Shown in pieces: positions 1 through 8,259 of a DNA stretch of 64,000 nt. Both the position numbers and the translations under genes were made by a program. This stretch comes from an uncultured Bacillota bacterium (GTDB lineage: Bacteria; Bacillota_I; Bacilli_A; RFN20; CAG-826), in assembly GCA_949299565.1 (NCBI GenBank), contig OX437086.1, positions 38,919-102,918 on the forward strand, read 5' to 3'. Below the pieces are notes generated by a model. It worked only from the letters and a program-made list of their open reading frames with translations. It searched no databases and was not told the origin of the DNA. The first letter of the stretch is position 1, and the number at the start of each line of letters is the position of its first letter.

Positions 1-698
1 TCACCCCGGGCCAGCAAATAGACAGCATAAAAAATCGCAAAAAGGCCAATGACCAATGCTGCATAAAAACAATACGCATCATATGAAGTCAGAGCGCTAG
101 AAGAGATGCGCGCAAAAGACGTAAGAGCAGCCCCGGCAAACAAAATCGCCGCAAAAATCATGCCGATAAATAGAAAAGCAGCTTTTTGAACACGTGTTTC
201 AAATATTTTTAAAGGACGTAAGACATTTAACGAAGGGAAAATAGATGCCAGCGAAAGACCAAAAACTCCTACAACCACTGAGGCAAAGAAGAGGAGAGAA
301 GGACCGGAAGAAACGTTGGTATTCAAAACGGCATATAAGACAATGGCAATAAGTCCTAAAAGAGCATAAGCGCCATCTAAGAACAACGAGACCAGTGCTT
401 TTTTTCGTGTTTCATCCTCATCAAGAACATAATTGACCATTATTTCAAAAACCAAAAGAAAGGATGCAACACCGGGTAACCAATAGCTGATCGCAAAACT
501 GTTGAAAGTCCCCTCACCTTCAGTCACCGGATTTCCATAAATGAGCGCGAAAATAAAGGAAAAAATCGTTAAAAGAATATGAAACAAGATTGCGGGCGGA
601 ATCTTAAATAAAAACGGATGAAAAAGGTCGTCATTATCTATTGCTGACTCTTTTCCCTTGAGATCTGCCTTTTTCTCATTCTTCTTTGCAATGCTCAT
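1..698 (-). CDS. Partial multi-pass membrane protein, unknown function
   Basis: An open frame of 232 codons starts with ATG at 698 and runs off the window edge without a stop, so the C-terminus is missing. The first 30 residues are hydrophilic and Lys/Asp-rich. About six hydrophobic segments follow, near residues 36-55, 68-88, 105-130, 136-160, 180-202 and 208-232, so this is an integral membrane protein. No catalytic motif or known family is recognised. Its ATG overlaps the TGA stop of the upstream HAD phosphatase gene (ATGA), so the two are probably translationally coupled. Confidence 0.7.
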   Translation of the reverse strand, partial: MSIAKKNEKKADLKGKESAIDNDDLFHPFLFKIPPAILFHILLTIFSFIFALIYGNPVTEGEGTFNSFAISYWLPGVASFLLVFEIMVNYVLDEDETRKKALVSLFLDGAYALLGLIAIVLYAVLNTNVSSGPSLLFFASVVVGVFGLSLASIFPSLNVLRPLKIFETRVQKAAFLFIGMIFAAILFAGAALTSFARISSSALTSYDAYCFYAALVIGLFAIFYAVYLLARG

Positions 699-1351
699 AA
701 AATGATTCCTACCAATTCTTTCGCTTTATCAATTACATATGTCGCTTCATTCAATAACGCTTCTTTGTAATGGTCGTATCCCCAACGAACTAAACAAATA
801 TCCAATTCTCCATTCTTCGCTGTCAAAAGATCTGTTTCACTGTCTCCAACAAAGAGACATTCGCGTCTTTCTAAATGATACCCGTCAATTATTTTATTTA
901 AAGAAGCTGGATGAGGTTTGGGAGGAAAGTTCTCAAGATGCCCTTGAACATAAACAAACAATTGGCTTTTAAAGCAGTGAGAAAGAATTTCAGAAGCCAA
1001 TTTATCTGGTTTATTGCTGCAAACAAACAATTGAATACCTCGCTCTTTCAAGAAGAGCAAAGTTTCATAAATGCCGGGATAAGGTTTTGTGTGCTCTACT
1101 TGATACTTCTCGTATCGCCACATATATTCACCTTTAAGTTTTAAAAAGTTTTCCTCGTTATCAAACTTTCCTAATCCGGTATGGCAAAGATAATCTGCCC
1201 CTTTTCCTATCATGTTGCGAACTTCCTTCAAAGAATAAGAAAGAGGAAGCCCGGCTGCCTCTAAAGCATCATTGAAGGCGAGGCGAATGTCCTGCAATGT
1301 ATCTAATAACGTGCCATCTAAATCAAAAATCACTGATTTGTACATAAACAT
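695..1351 (-). CDS. HAD-superfamily phosphatase, phosphoglycolate phosphatase-like
   Basis: A 218-residue haloacid-dehalogenase-like hydrolase. Motif I FDLDGTLLDT (residues 9-18) carries the nucleophile Asp and the general acid Asp. Motif II is the Ser in VCSNKPD, motif III the Lys in FPPKPHP, and motif IV is GDSETD. The helical cap between motifs I and II is that of the Gph/PpaX/beta-phosphoglucomutase group. The substrate cannot be read from sequence; small phosphate esters or pyrophosphate are typical. A second ATG at 1345 gives the more family-like start MYKSVIFDLDG, and neither ATG has a clear Shine-Dalgarno sequence. A second HAD enzyme of this type lies at 56989-57624. Confidence 0.85.
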   Translation of the reverse strand: MFMYKSVIFDLDGTLLDTLQDIRLAFNDALEAAGLPLSYSLKEVRNMIGKGADYLCHTGLGKFDNEENFLKLKGEYMWRYEKYQVEHTKPYPGIYETLLFLKERGIQLFVCSNKPDKLASEILSHCFKSQLFVYVQGHLENFPPKPHPASLNKIIDGYHLERRECLFVGDSETDLLTAKNGELDICLVRWGYDHYKEALLNEATYVIDKAKELVGIIL

Positions 1352-1403
1352 TTATAGTGTACGGCTTTATCATAAATTAGTCTTGAAAATTGTTGAACTT
1401 TAT

Positions 1404-1432
1404 AAAAAATCACCGGAATTCACCGGTGATTT
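1404..1432 (-). terminator. Intrinsic terminator
   Basis: A perfect 9-bp inverted repeat (1408-1416 with 1423-1431, loop AATTCA) is followed in the minus direction by a run of six T. It would end the transcript of the two small hypothetical genes at 1490-1994, ahead of the HAD gene. Confidence 0.8.
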
Positions 1433-1489
1433 CCAATTCCGTAAAAAGTAGATGACTCAATCAAAACGTTTAAAGACAACGCATAGCTT

Positions 1490-1690
1490 TTATAAATAGC
1501 TTTTTGCACCATTATTAGAAACGAATACGGGAAAAAGATTAAAGCCGGTTTCCATCTCTTGAATCTCGTCTAAATGAGTTGCTTGTGACTGAACTAAAAA
1601 ACGAAAATCAAAAGGTCGATTTTCGGTAATCTCGGTATCTGTTCCATTCAATATAGCGGATATTTTATTTACGATATCTTCCGTGTTCAT
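1490..1690 (-). CDS. Small hypothetical protein (66 aa)
   Basis: A 66-residue soluble, acidic protein with no recognised domain. The start is supported by an AGAAGG ribosome site about 8 bases upstream of the ATG at 1690. It overlaps the end of the preceding membrane-protein gene by 26 bases in another frame, the usual sign of a coupled pair. A strong terminator follows 60 bases after its stop, which supports a real transcription unit. Confidence 0.5.
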   Translation of the reverse strand: MNTEDIVNKISAILNGTDTEITENRPFDFRFLVQSQATHLDEIQEMETGFNLFPVFVSNNGAKSYL

Positions 1691-1994
1691 TTAAAGCCTT
1701 CTTTCTTAAGTATTTAGTATAAAATAATTGAATGAATAAAACTATAACTTGAAAACAAGAAAAGAATAAAGAAAGATAACAAGAATAAAATAGAATTTCT
1801 TTTTGAACATGATACATGCTTATATCCCAATATATAATTTTGTTTGAATCTGGATAAGGATATCTTTCTGTATAAAACGCTTTGCTACTAGTTAACAAGC
1901 AATAAGCAATTAAAAAAACGCAAATTAAAAGCAAAACAAGAGAAAAATATTTGAAGAACTTAATACATTTTAATACTTTGTTATTTTCTTTCAT
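1665..1994 (-). CDS. Small two-helix membrane protein, unknown
   Basis: A 109-residue protein with two hydrophobic helices, near residues 12-35 and 65-88, separated by a Tyr/Ser-rich loop that probably faces outside. The ATG at 1994 is chosen over an in-frame TTG at 2000 because GGAG lies 8 bases before the ATG but only 2 before the TTG. A leader of nearly 300 bases precedes it, with a structured segment (2090-2199) and, farther up, a promoter with a G9 spacer (2297-2323). No family is recognised. Confidence 0.55.
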   Translation of the reverse strand: MKENNKVLKCIKFFKYFSLVLLLICVFLIAYCLLTSSKAFYTERYPYPDSNKIIYWDISMYHVQKEILFYSCYLSLFFSCFQVIVLFIQLFYTKYLRKKALNEHGRYRK

Positions 1995-2089
1995 GGACAA
2001 TTCTCCTTCTATCTTACTATATTAAAAACAGAATATTTTTCGTTTATTACGTCAATAACGGCTTCCACGCACTTATTCTGAACAAATCC

Positions 2090-2199
2090 TTTATGTTTAG
2101 AGGACCCTGGGTGAAACTTACCAGAGAAACGCCCGCCGATACCAAAAGGAAGAGGACGTCCGAAAGCGCGAGTAATTTAAAATAATTGTTAAACATAAA
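2090..2199. other. Structured intergenic element, possible ncRNA or leader
   Basis: Arms TTTATGTTTA (2090-2099) and TAAACATAAA (2190-2199) are perfectly complementary and enclose about 90 bases. The enclosed part is more GC-rich than its surroundings and contains smaller hairpins: CTGGGT/ACCAG around GAAACTT near 2108-2126, and the GGACGTCC palindrome near 2154. No RNA family is recognised; RNase P, tmRNA, 6S, SRP and common riboswitch signatures were compared by eye without a match. It lies in the 384-base gap 1995-2378, downstream of a minus-strand promoter, so a structured 5' leader of the 1665-1994 gene is the simplest reading. The strand is not certain. Confidence 0.4.
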
Positions 2200-2296
2200 A
2201 TAACGCCGAGAAGACAACGAAAAAATCCGCGTGACAACTTGCTTTCAATCAAAATTTGTTCTTCCGTTTATAGATGCTCCTTTACTTTCTAGTTTG

Positions 2297-2323
2297 ATTA
2301 TAAGCCCCCCCCCTGAAATGCAA
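2297..2323 (-). promoter_or_regulatory. Promoter with G9 tract in the spacer
   Basis: On the minus strand TTGCAT (2318-2323) and a perfect TATAAT (2297-2302) are separated by 15 bases, nine of them an uninterrupted G run (C on the plus strand, 2305-2313). A spacer of 15 is shorter than the optimum of 17, so gain of one or two G would strengthen the promoter. It would drive the small genes at 1490-1994. Confidence 0.55.
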
Positions 2324-2358
2324 GAAAAAAAGAGGCTGTAGGTTTTCTACCGCCTCTT
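2324..2358 (-). terminator. Intrinsic terminator after hydA
   Basis: AAGAGGC (minus sense) pairs with GCCTCTT and an inner GTAG pairs with CTAC across one mismatch. A run of seven T follows. It lies about 20 bases past the hydA stop and closes the hydCBA transcript. Confidence 0.85.
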
Positions 2359-2378
2359 GGTTTTTAAGTGACTATAGC

Positions 2379-4175
2379 CTATTTACGATAACGTTCGCGT
2401 TTAGGATTATAGGAAGTGTGGAGCAATTCCTCCGCCAAGGGAGATCCCGGCTCTTTAAGGAAGTCCGCATATAATTTCTGAATATCCGGATTATTGTGCG
2501 ACTGTCGTATTTCCTTGTTTTCATCAATCTTATAAAGAATCTGGGCGCGCTTTGTGAGATATTCATCAATGATGTCTTTGCTTTCGCCTCTCATCATATT
2601 CGGCTTGATGTAAGGTTGGCCACCACCGTTGAGACAGCCGCCGGGGCAACCCATAATCTCAATGAAAGCGTAAGGTGATTTGCCTTCCTCGATTTCCTTA
2701 AGAAGCGGTTCAGCGTTCTTTGTGCCAGAAGCGATCGCAACTTTGAGTGTCAAATCGCCAATTTGAATGTCAGCCTCTTTTACACCCTTAAAGCCGCGGA
2801 CACTCGTAAATTCAATTGGCGAATGTTCTTTCCCCGTCAAAGTATGATAAGCGGTTCGTAACGCCGCCTCCATAACTCCTCCGGTTACGCCAAAGAGGGC
2901 GCCCGCCCCCGAATATTCGCCAAGAAGATCATCATCAAATTTTTCTTCTGGTAGTTCATCCCAAATTAGACCTGAACGCTTGATGAGTTTGGCTAATTCC
3001 CGCGTTGTAAGAACCGCATCGACATCAGGAATGTCATGCACGCGATTCATTGGTCGCTTCTCTTCGTATTTCTTGGCGATGCACGGCATAATCGAAACAA
3101 CGAAGATATCCTCCGCTTTGAGATTATGTTTCTCAGCAAAATAAGTTTTGCTGATCGCACCTTGCATCTCGTGCGGCGATTTGCAGGTCGAAAGATTAGG
3201 AATCAAATTCGGGTGAAAGAATTCTAAATAATTGACCCAGCCAGGCGAGCAAGAAGTGATTTGCGGGAGCACTCCATGTGGATTCTTCAACCGCTCCACT
3301 AATTCGTTGCTCTCTTCCATAATCGTCAAGTCAGCGCCGAAATTGACGTCAAAAACACGTTTAAAACCTAAACGATGAAGCGCCGCGACCATCTTTCCTT
3401 CGCCATTTTCTTCGCCAACTTTATGGCCAAATTCTTCAGAAATCGCGCTTCTCACAGCCGGAGCCGTTTGAACAATCACATATTTCCCCTGAGCTATCGC
3501 CTCATCAACAAGGTCAATTTCGCTCTTTTCCATCAAGGCGCCGGTCGGACAAACATTCACACACTGCCCGCATTGAATGCAAGGCACGTTGGCGAACGAA
3601 CGATTCTCGAGAGGACCAACCACCGTTTTAAAACCCCGGTTGATGAAACCGAGAATTCCAATCCCGGTTGCTTCCTTGCAACGTTCGATGCAACGGCCGC
3701 AAAGAATGCACTTCGAAGTGTCGCGCATGATGCCTTCCGCTAAAGTATCGATAGTCGTAGGAGTCTTATCGCCTAAATATTTATGATCATCCGCCCCGAC
3801 CATCTGAGCAGCATATAACAATTCACAATGTTCATTTTTGCTGCAAGTCTGGCATTCTTTGGAGTGATTTGAAAGCAAAAGCTCAACGCTGGCCTTCCGA
3901 GCCCGCGTTGCTAAAGGAGAGGAAATCCAAATTTCAAAACCCTTTTCTGCCGGAATTTCTTTCACTGGATAGACGCATGAAGCAAAAAGTTTGCCACCAC
4001 GGCTTGTCCTGATTTCCACAAGACAAACACGGCAACTGGCCAAGGAATTATGTCCTTTATTCCAATAACAAAGCGTTGGAATTTTATAACCGCATTGGCG
4101 GCACGCCTCAAGAACTGTCAACGAGTCATCAACTTCGTAAAGACGACCTTCAACATTAATTTTTATTGTTGCCAT
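2379..4175 (-). CDS. hydA: [FeFe] hydrogenase large subunit HydA
   Basis: A 598-residue catalytic subunit that makes or oxidises H2 at the H-cluster. Seen in order: an N-terminal [2Fe-2S] domain (Cys in CRQCGYKIPTLC and CRVC), a His/Cys cluster region (CQTCSKNEHC), two [4Fe-4S] motifs (CILCGRCIERC near 156-166, CIQCGQCVNVC near 199-209), then the three H-cluster signatures TSCSPGW (about 307), MPCIAKK (about 363) and MGCPGGCLNGG (about 508). The start at 4175 follows GGAGG; a longer upstream frame only overlaps hydB. With HydB and HydC it forms the soluble trimeric type that in Thermotoga bifurcates electrons between NADH and ferredoxin. Maturases HydE, HydF and HydG are not in this window. 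Confidence 0.95.
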   Translation of the reverse strand: MATIKINVEGRLYEVDDSLTVLEACRQCGYKIPTLCYWNKGHNSLASCRVCLVEIRTSRGGKLFASCVYPVKEIPAEKGFEIWISSPLATRARKASVELLLSNHSKECQTCSKNEHCELLYAAQMVGADDHKYLGDKTPTTIDTLAEGIMRDTSKCILCGRCIERCKEATGIGILGFINRGFKTVVGPLENRSFANVPCIQCGQCVNVCPTGALMEKSEIDLVDEAIAQGKYVIVQTAPAVRSAISEEFGHKVGEENGEGKMVAALHRLGFKRVFDVNFGADLTIMEESNELVERLKNPHGVLPQITSCSPGWVNYLEFFHPNLIPNLSTCKSPHEMQGAISKTYFAEKHNLKAEDIFVVSIMPCIAKKYEEKRPMNRVHDIPDVDAVLTTRELAKLIKRSGLIWDELPEEKFDDDLLGEYSGAGALFGVTGGVMEAALRTAYHTLTGKEHSPIEFTSVRGFKGVKEADIQIGDLTLKVAIASGTKNAEPLLKEIEEGKSPYAFIEIMGCPGGCLNGGGQPYIKPNMMRGESKDIIDEYLTKRAQILYKIDENKEIRQSHNNPDIQKLYADFLKEPGSPLAEELLHTSYNPKRERYRK

Positions 4176-4186
4176 CTTTTTTCCTC

Positions 4187-6061
4187 CTAGCGTTTCGAAA
4201 TAGCATGGAACGGACAAACAGTCATACATGTTCCACACTTGATACAACGTTTTGTATCGATGACATAAGGAACTTTGCCTGGCACCCCGTCAATACAAGG
4301 AATCGGACAATTCCTAGCGCATTTAGAGCATTTTTTGCACTTATCAGGATCAATCCAATATTCGGTGAGTTTTTTACAAACATGAGCCGGGCATTTATGT
4401 TCTTCAACGTGAGCCTGATATTCTTCTGGGAATTTATTCATCGTCGATAAAATCGGATTAGCGGCTGTCTGTCCGAGCGCGCACAAACTGCCATTTCGAA
4501 TAACGGTTGCAAGTTCCTTCATCTCTTCGAGGGTCTTAGGTGTTCCTCGTCCTTCAACGACATCGCCTAACATCTCGTATAAACGTTTGGTGCCAATGCG
4601 ACAAACCGTGCATTTCCCGCATGATTCTGAGCAAATAAAGTCCATATAGAAATGCGCTACATCAACCATGCAGTTATCTTCATCCATCACGATAGCCCCG
4701 CCAGAACCCATCATCGAGCCGCGGGCCACTAAAGTATCATAATCAATCGGGGTGTCTAAATCTTCGCTCGTCAAACAGCCGCCGCTCGGGCCACCTGTTT
4801 GAATAGCTTTAAATTTTTTGTCATTGGGGATACCGCCACCGATATCGTAAATAAGAGTTCTCAACGTTGTCCCCATCGGAACTTCCACTAAGCCAACATT
4901 ATTGATCTTCCCGCCGAGAGCAAACACCTTCGTGCCTTTGCTTGTTGCGGTACCAGTTTTTGCAAATTCCTCAGCCCCGACACGGATGATGTAAGGGACG
5001 GTTGCCAACGTCTCAACGTTATTGACGCAAGTCGGCTTGCCCCAAAGTCCTTTGATGGCCGGGAACGGCGGACGTGGACGTGGCATTCCGCGTTTGCCTT
5101 CAATCGAATTAAGGAGCGCTGTTTCTTCCCCGCACACGAAAGCGCCAGCTCCTTCCCGCAAATGAACATCAAAATTGAAGCCGGTTCCTAAAATGTTTTG
5201 GCCTAAAAGTCCGACTTTTCTAAGATCTTCAATCGCACGTTTCAAACGTTCGACCGCAACCGGATATTCAGCCCGCACATAGAAATAGCCTTCATCTGCG
5301 CCGAAAGCGTAGCCAGCGATCATCATTCCTTCAATTACCTCAAAAGGATTCCCTTCGAGAATCGAACGATCCATGAAAGCGCCAGGATCGCCTTCATCGC
5401 CGTTACAAACGATGTATTTCTTGTCGCTTTTTTGATTATAGGCAAACTGCCATTTTCTTCCGGTCGGGAAGCCCGCGCCGCCACGACCGCGAAGACCAGA
5501 AGCGCTGATTTCATCAATGACTTCCTGCGGAGTCATTTTTGTCAAAACTTTCTTTAAAGCCTTAAAACCATCATATCCAAGCGCTTCTTCAAGAAAGTCA
5601 GGATTGACTAAAGAACACCCGTGAAGAGAAATTCTTTTTTGTTTCTTGTAGAAATTTATATCATCTTGTCTTGCTACCCGTTCGTGAGTGACTGGGTCAA
5701 CATAGAGCAAATCCTCAACGATTGTCCCTTTAATGAGATCCTCTTCAATGATCCGCTCAACATCAGAGAGTTTGACCTTTGTATAAAGCGTATCCTCGGG
5801 ATAAATTTTGACGAAGGGACCCTGCGAGCAGAAACCGAAGCATCCAACGTGATTGACGCTGATTTTATCGCCTAATCCTCGCTTTTCAATCTCGCGCTCA
5901 AAGGCTTCGAGAATTGCTTGGCTATCGTTTGCAAGACAACCAGTTCCGCCACAGACAAGAACTGCTCTTTTCCCGTTAGTTCCCTTTATTTTTCCTTCAA
6001 GGACCTCGGTTTGAAGAGCGATCTCTTGCTCTAATTTCTGAACTGAATCTATTCTTTCCAT
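4187..6061 (-). CDS. hydB: Hydrogenase NADH-binding subunit HydB (NuoF/HndC-like)
   Basis: A 624-residue NuoF-family flavoprotein that links the hydrogenase to NAD(H). The N-terminus is a thioredoxin-like [2Fe-2S] domain with Cys near 37, 42, 74 and 78. The FMN/NADH domain carries GRGGAGFPTG near 192, followed by the SLBB region and the N3-type [4Fe-4S] motif CGKCTVC. Two ferredoxin-type clusters sit at the C-terminus (CKKCSKCARNC, CIKCGTCMTVC), an arrangement typical of HydB/HndC and absent from complex I NuoF. ATG at 6061 is preferred because GGGAG stands 9 bases before it and it clears the hydC stop by 4 bases; a start at 6112 would overlap hydC by 47 bases. Confidence 0.95.
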   Translation of the reverse strand: MERIDSVQKLEQEIALQTEVLEGKIKGTNGKRAVLVCGGTGCLANDSQAILEAFEREIEKRGLGDKISVNHVGCFGFCSQGPFVKIYPEDTLYTKVKLSDVERIIEEDLIKGTIVEDLLYVDPVTHERVARQDDINFYKKQKRISLHGCSLVNPDFLEEALGYDGFKALKKVLTKMTPQEVIDEISASGLRGRGGAGFPTGRKWQFAYNQKSDKKYIVCNGDEGDPGAFMDRSILEGNPFEVIEGMMIAGYAFGADEGYFYVRAEYPVAVERLKRAIEDLRKVGLLGQNILGTGFNFDVHLREGAGAFVCGEETALLNSIEGKRGMPRPRPPFPAIKGLWGKPTCVNNVETLATVPYIIRVGAEEFAKTGTATSKGTKVFALGGKINNVGLVEVPMGTTLRTLIYDIGGGIPNDKKFKAIQTGGPSGGCLTSEDLDTPIDYDTLVARGSMMGSGGAIVMDEDNCMVDVAHFYMDFICSESCGKCTVCRIGTKRLYEMLGDVVEGRGTPKTLEEMKELATVIRNGSLCALGQTAANPILSTMNKFPEEYQAHVEEHKCPAHVCKKLTEYWIDPDKCKKCSKCARNCPIPCIDGVPGKVPYVIDTKRCIKCGTCMTVCPFHAISKR

Positions 6062-6065
6062 ATCT

Positions 6066-6551
6066 TCACTCTCCCATTTCCAAGGCACGATATTCATTGA
6101 TGATTCCATCAACTTTATCGACGGTGCACATCGGATGAACTTTGCCGTTTATCGAAACCGCCGGCGCCAAAGCGCAAGCCCCAATGCAGCGGAGAGCCTC
6201 AATCGTGAAGAGTCCGTCTTCCGTCGTCTCGCCTTCTTTGATATGCAAAAGTTCTTCGAATTTGTCGAGAACGGCTTGGCTATTTTTAACATAGCAGGCC
6301 GTGCCTAAACAAACGCCAATCACATATTTTCCTTTAGGCGTCAACGAGAAGAAATTATAGAAGGTGACCACTCCGTAAATCTCAGAAACTGGAACACCGA
6401 TTTCTTCGGAAATAATCTCTTGGGCCTCCAGAGGAATATAACCATATTCGCGCTGAACAGCCTCCAAAATAACCATCAGAGGCGAAGGTAAATCCTTATT
6501 CCTCTGACAAATTTCTCTGATGGTTTTAATGGCCTCTTGTCTTATTGCCAT
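6066..6551 (-). CDS. hydC: Hydrogenase small subunit HydC (NuoE/HndA-like)
   Basis: A 161-residue NuoE-family protein: an N-terminal helical bundle, then a thioredoxin-like fold with a [2Fe-2S] cluster on four Cys (CLGTAC, then CIGAC). It passes electrons to HydB. GGGGAGG precedes the ATG at 6551. It is the first gene of hydC-hydB-hydA, all within 11 bases of one another, behind a consensus-like promoter at 6582-6610. Confidence 0.93.
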   Translation of the reverse strand: MAIRQEAIKTIREICQRNKDLPSPLMVILEAVQREYGYIPLEAQEIISEEIGVPVSEIYGVVTFYNFFSLTPKGKYVIGVCLGTACYVKNSQAVLDKFEELLHIKEGETTEDGLFTIEALRCIGACALAPAVSINGKVHPMCTVDKVDGIINEYRALEMGE

Positions 6552-6581
6552 TTTCTTGCCTCCCCATCCACAATTGATGTA

Positions 6582-6610
6582 ATTTTAAAAGTCTTTCTAA
6601 GGTCTTTCAA
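6582..6610 (-). promoter_or_regulatory. hydCBA promoter
   Basis: Minus strand TTGAAA (6605-6610), 17-base spacer, TAAAAT (6582-6587). Transcription should start near 6575, giving a leader of roughly 24 bases with a strong ribosome site before hydC. Confidence 0.75.
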
Positions 6611-6635
6611 TGCCTCGTAGAAATGTTATAAATGG

Positions 6636-7580
6636 CTAACTTTTATTTGAACAATTAAGAAATTTATAGCTCGTGAGATCGAGTTCATTAATCAACGAAG
6701 ACGGAAGCGAATGATAAGCAATAAAAGGTTCAACATCCTCCATTCCAAGACTATTGTTCAACTTCAAAATCCGTGAAGGATAATTATCATTAACAACCAC
6801 CACAACCTCATTTCTTCGTAAAAGCAGTTGCAAACGCTTTCCGTTTCTATTTGCGATCGTCAAAAGCGTCTCTAGAACTTGTGGAGTCAACATATAAAAA
6901 GCAAATTCCTTGCTCGAGGCATAGACATTAAAGAGTTCATTAAATGCTAAAAATTCTGTCTCAATGTTCTCGTTTTGTCGCCATGGACAATTCAAAACTG
7001 AGAGATTTGAATTTTTGGAACTGACAAGAAGATAATCATCAAATGTTCTCGCGACAGCAAAACGAATCAAATATCCGGCATTATAAAGAACGTATTGAGG
7101 ACCCGAATCATTTGAATTGTTTTTCGTCCGCCGATAAAGTTCAAATGACGCTTTTTCAAAAGTTATGCCATCAACTTGTGCGGCCACATAACGTGAACCT
7201 TTATAAAGATCCGGCCGATCAAAAAGACCGAGAGAATTAATGTAATTCAGCGGAAATCCGCTTTTGTTGTTAACGCGGGCACCCGGATATAAAGACGGAA
7301 TTACTTTGTTCTCAATTCTCGTGGCCACTTGTTTTTTATAGCGTTCGCAAATAGTGAAAGTAGCGATAAAAAGAACAGCCGCTGCTCCTATTAAGAACAT
7401 TCCTACGATGAGCAAAGTAGCGTCAGTATAAGCGAACATGCCGACAGCCAAAAGAATGATCGAGATTAGAAGAACTAAGCAAGAAATAACTAAAAGGATA
7501 TTGCGGGTTTTGACTGTTTTTAATCGCTTTTGTTCTGACTTAGTTAAAATGTCAGAAAGGCTTTCAGAAGAAGAAGTCAT
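6636..7580 (-). CDS. DUF3137 membrane protein
   Basis: A 314-residue protein with two adjacent membrane helices near residues 27-48 and 53-75, followed by a large cytosolic domain of the DUF3137 kind. That family is often encoded next to LemA in Firmicutes and Mollicutes, as here (10-base gap). Its biochemical role is unknown. No Shine-Dalgarno sequence is clear at ATG 7580, so translation may depend on coupling to lemA. Confidence 0.75.
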   Translation of the reverse strand: MTSSSESLSDILTKSEQKRLKTVKTRNILLVISCLVLLISIILLAVGMFAYTDATLLIVGMFLIGAAAVLFIATFTICERYKKQVATRIENKVIPSLYPGARVNNKSGFPLNYINSLGLFDRPDLYKGSRYVAAQVDGITFEKASFELYRRTKNNSNDSGPQYVLYNAGYLIRFAVARTFDDYLLVSSKNSNLSVLNCPWRQNENIETEFLAFNELFNVYASSKEFAFYMLTPQVLETLLTIANRNGKRLQLLLRRNEVVVVVNDNYPSRILKLNNSLGMEDVEPFIAYHSLPSSLINELDLTSYKFLNCSNKS

Positions 7581-7590
7581 TTATTTTCAA

Positions 7591-8163
7591 TTAAAATTTA
7601 ATCTCGACGTCTTGCCGCTTGTGCTCTTCAGCTTCGAAGAATTCACGCTGCGTCATATGGATGTGACGCGCCACAATCGAAGAAGGAAAAACAACAATGT
7701 CTTGATTGAGAATCGTGACGTTTGAATTATAAATCCGCCGCGAAGCTTGAAGATGTTCTTCTACTTCAGAAATTTGATTCTGAAGGGCTATAAAATTCTG
7801 ACTGGCTTTTAAATCCGGATAGCGTTCAACAACAACATTTAAATTCCGGAAAGCTCCCTCTAACTGATTAGCGAAATCTGATTTTGCTTTCATCGAATCA
7901 GTCGCTGATGGCTGCCGCATCGAGATGACATCAGTTAAAGTTTCTTTCTCGTGTTTCGCATACCCACGAACAGTTTCAACAGCCTTCGTCAAAAGGTCAA
8001 AACGTTTCGTTAAAGCCACATCAATGCCTGATGCTGCTTCATCACACTTGATTGCTTCCTTCCGAAGGCGGTTAGAAGTAGAAATCCACCAAGCAAAAAA
8101 GATAACAACAAGGAGCACAATCACGGCCGCAACGGCAATAAGCGCAATCCATACTGGGTCCAT
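7591..8163 (-). CDS. lemA: LemA family protein
   Basis: A 190-residue LemA protein: an N-terminal membrane anchor (residues 4-27) with the short N-terminus outside, then long helices carrying the family pattern of N/D-x-L-x-KR-x-D-L-L around residues 50-65. LemA proteins are widespread with no settled function. GGAGGATTAAAA precedes the ATG. It heads a two-gene unit with the DUF3137 gene. Confidence 0.9.
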   Translation of the reverse strand: MDPVWIALIAVAAVIVLLVVIFFAWWISTSNRLRKEAIKCDEAASGIDVALTKRFDLLTKAVETVRGYAKHEKETLTDVISMRQPSATDSMKAKSDFANQLEGAFRNLNVVVERYPDLKASQNFIALQNQISEVEEHLQASRRIYNSNVTILNQDIVVFPSSIVARHIHMTQREFFEAEEHKRQDVEIKF

Positions 8164-8181
8164 TTTTAATCCTCCGCCATC

Positions 8182-8210
8182 ATCTTAACATAAGAAGACT
8201 TGATACTTAA
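8182..8210 (-). promoter_or_regulatory. lemA promoter with extended -10
   Basis: Minus strand TTAAGT (8205-8210), 17 bases, TAAGAT (8182-8187) preceded by TGT, the extended -10 pattern TGn. It lies between the ribosomal terminator and lemA. Confidence 0.5.
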
Positions 8211-8222
8211 GATTTCTCTTAA

Positions 8223-8248
8223 CAAAAAAGGCCTCTCACGAGGCCTTC
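8223..8248 (-). terminator. Terminator of the ribosomal protein operon
   Basis: A perfect 8-bp stem AAGGCCTC (8228-8235) with GAGGCCTT (8240-8247) and a 4-base loop, followed in the minus direction by six T. It ends the S10-spc-alpha transcript 12 bases past rplQ. Confidence 0.95.
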
Positions 8249-8259
8249 TTCAGTTTTAA

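Noticed and set aside
2090..2199. RNase P RNA, tmRNA, 6S or SRP RNA at this place
   Set aside because: None of their conserved sequence blocks (for example GAGGAAAGTCC of RNase P or the tRNA-like ends of tmRNA) is present.
3375..3743. Plus-strand ORF of 122 codons inside hydA
   Set aside because: A shadow frame opposite a fully conserved hydrogenase gene; no ribosome site and no protein-like pattern.
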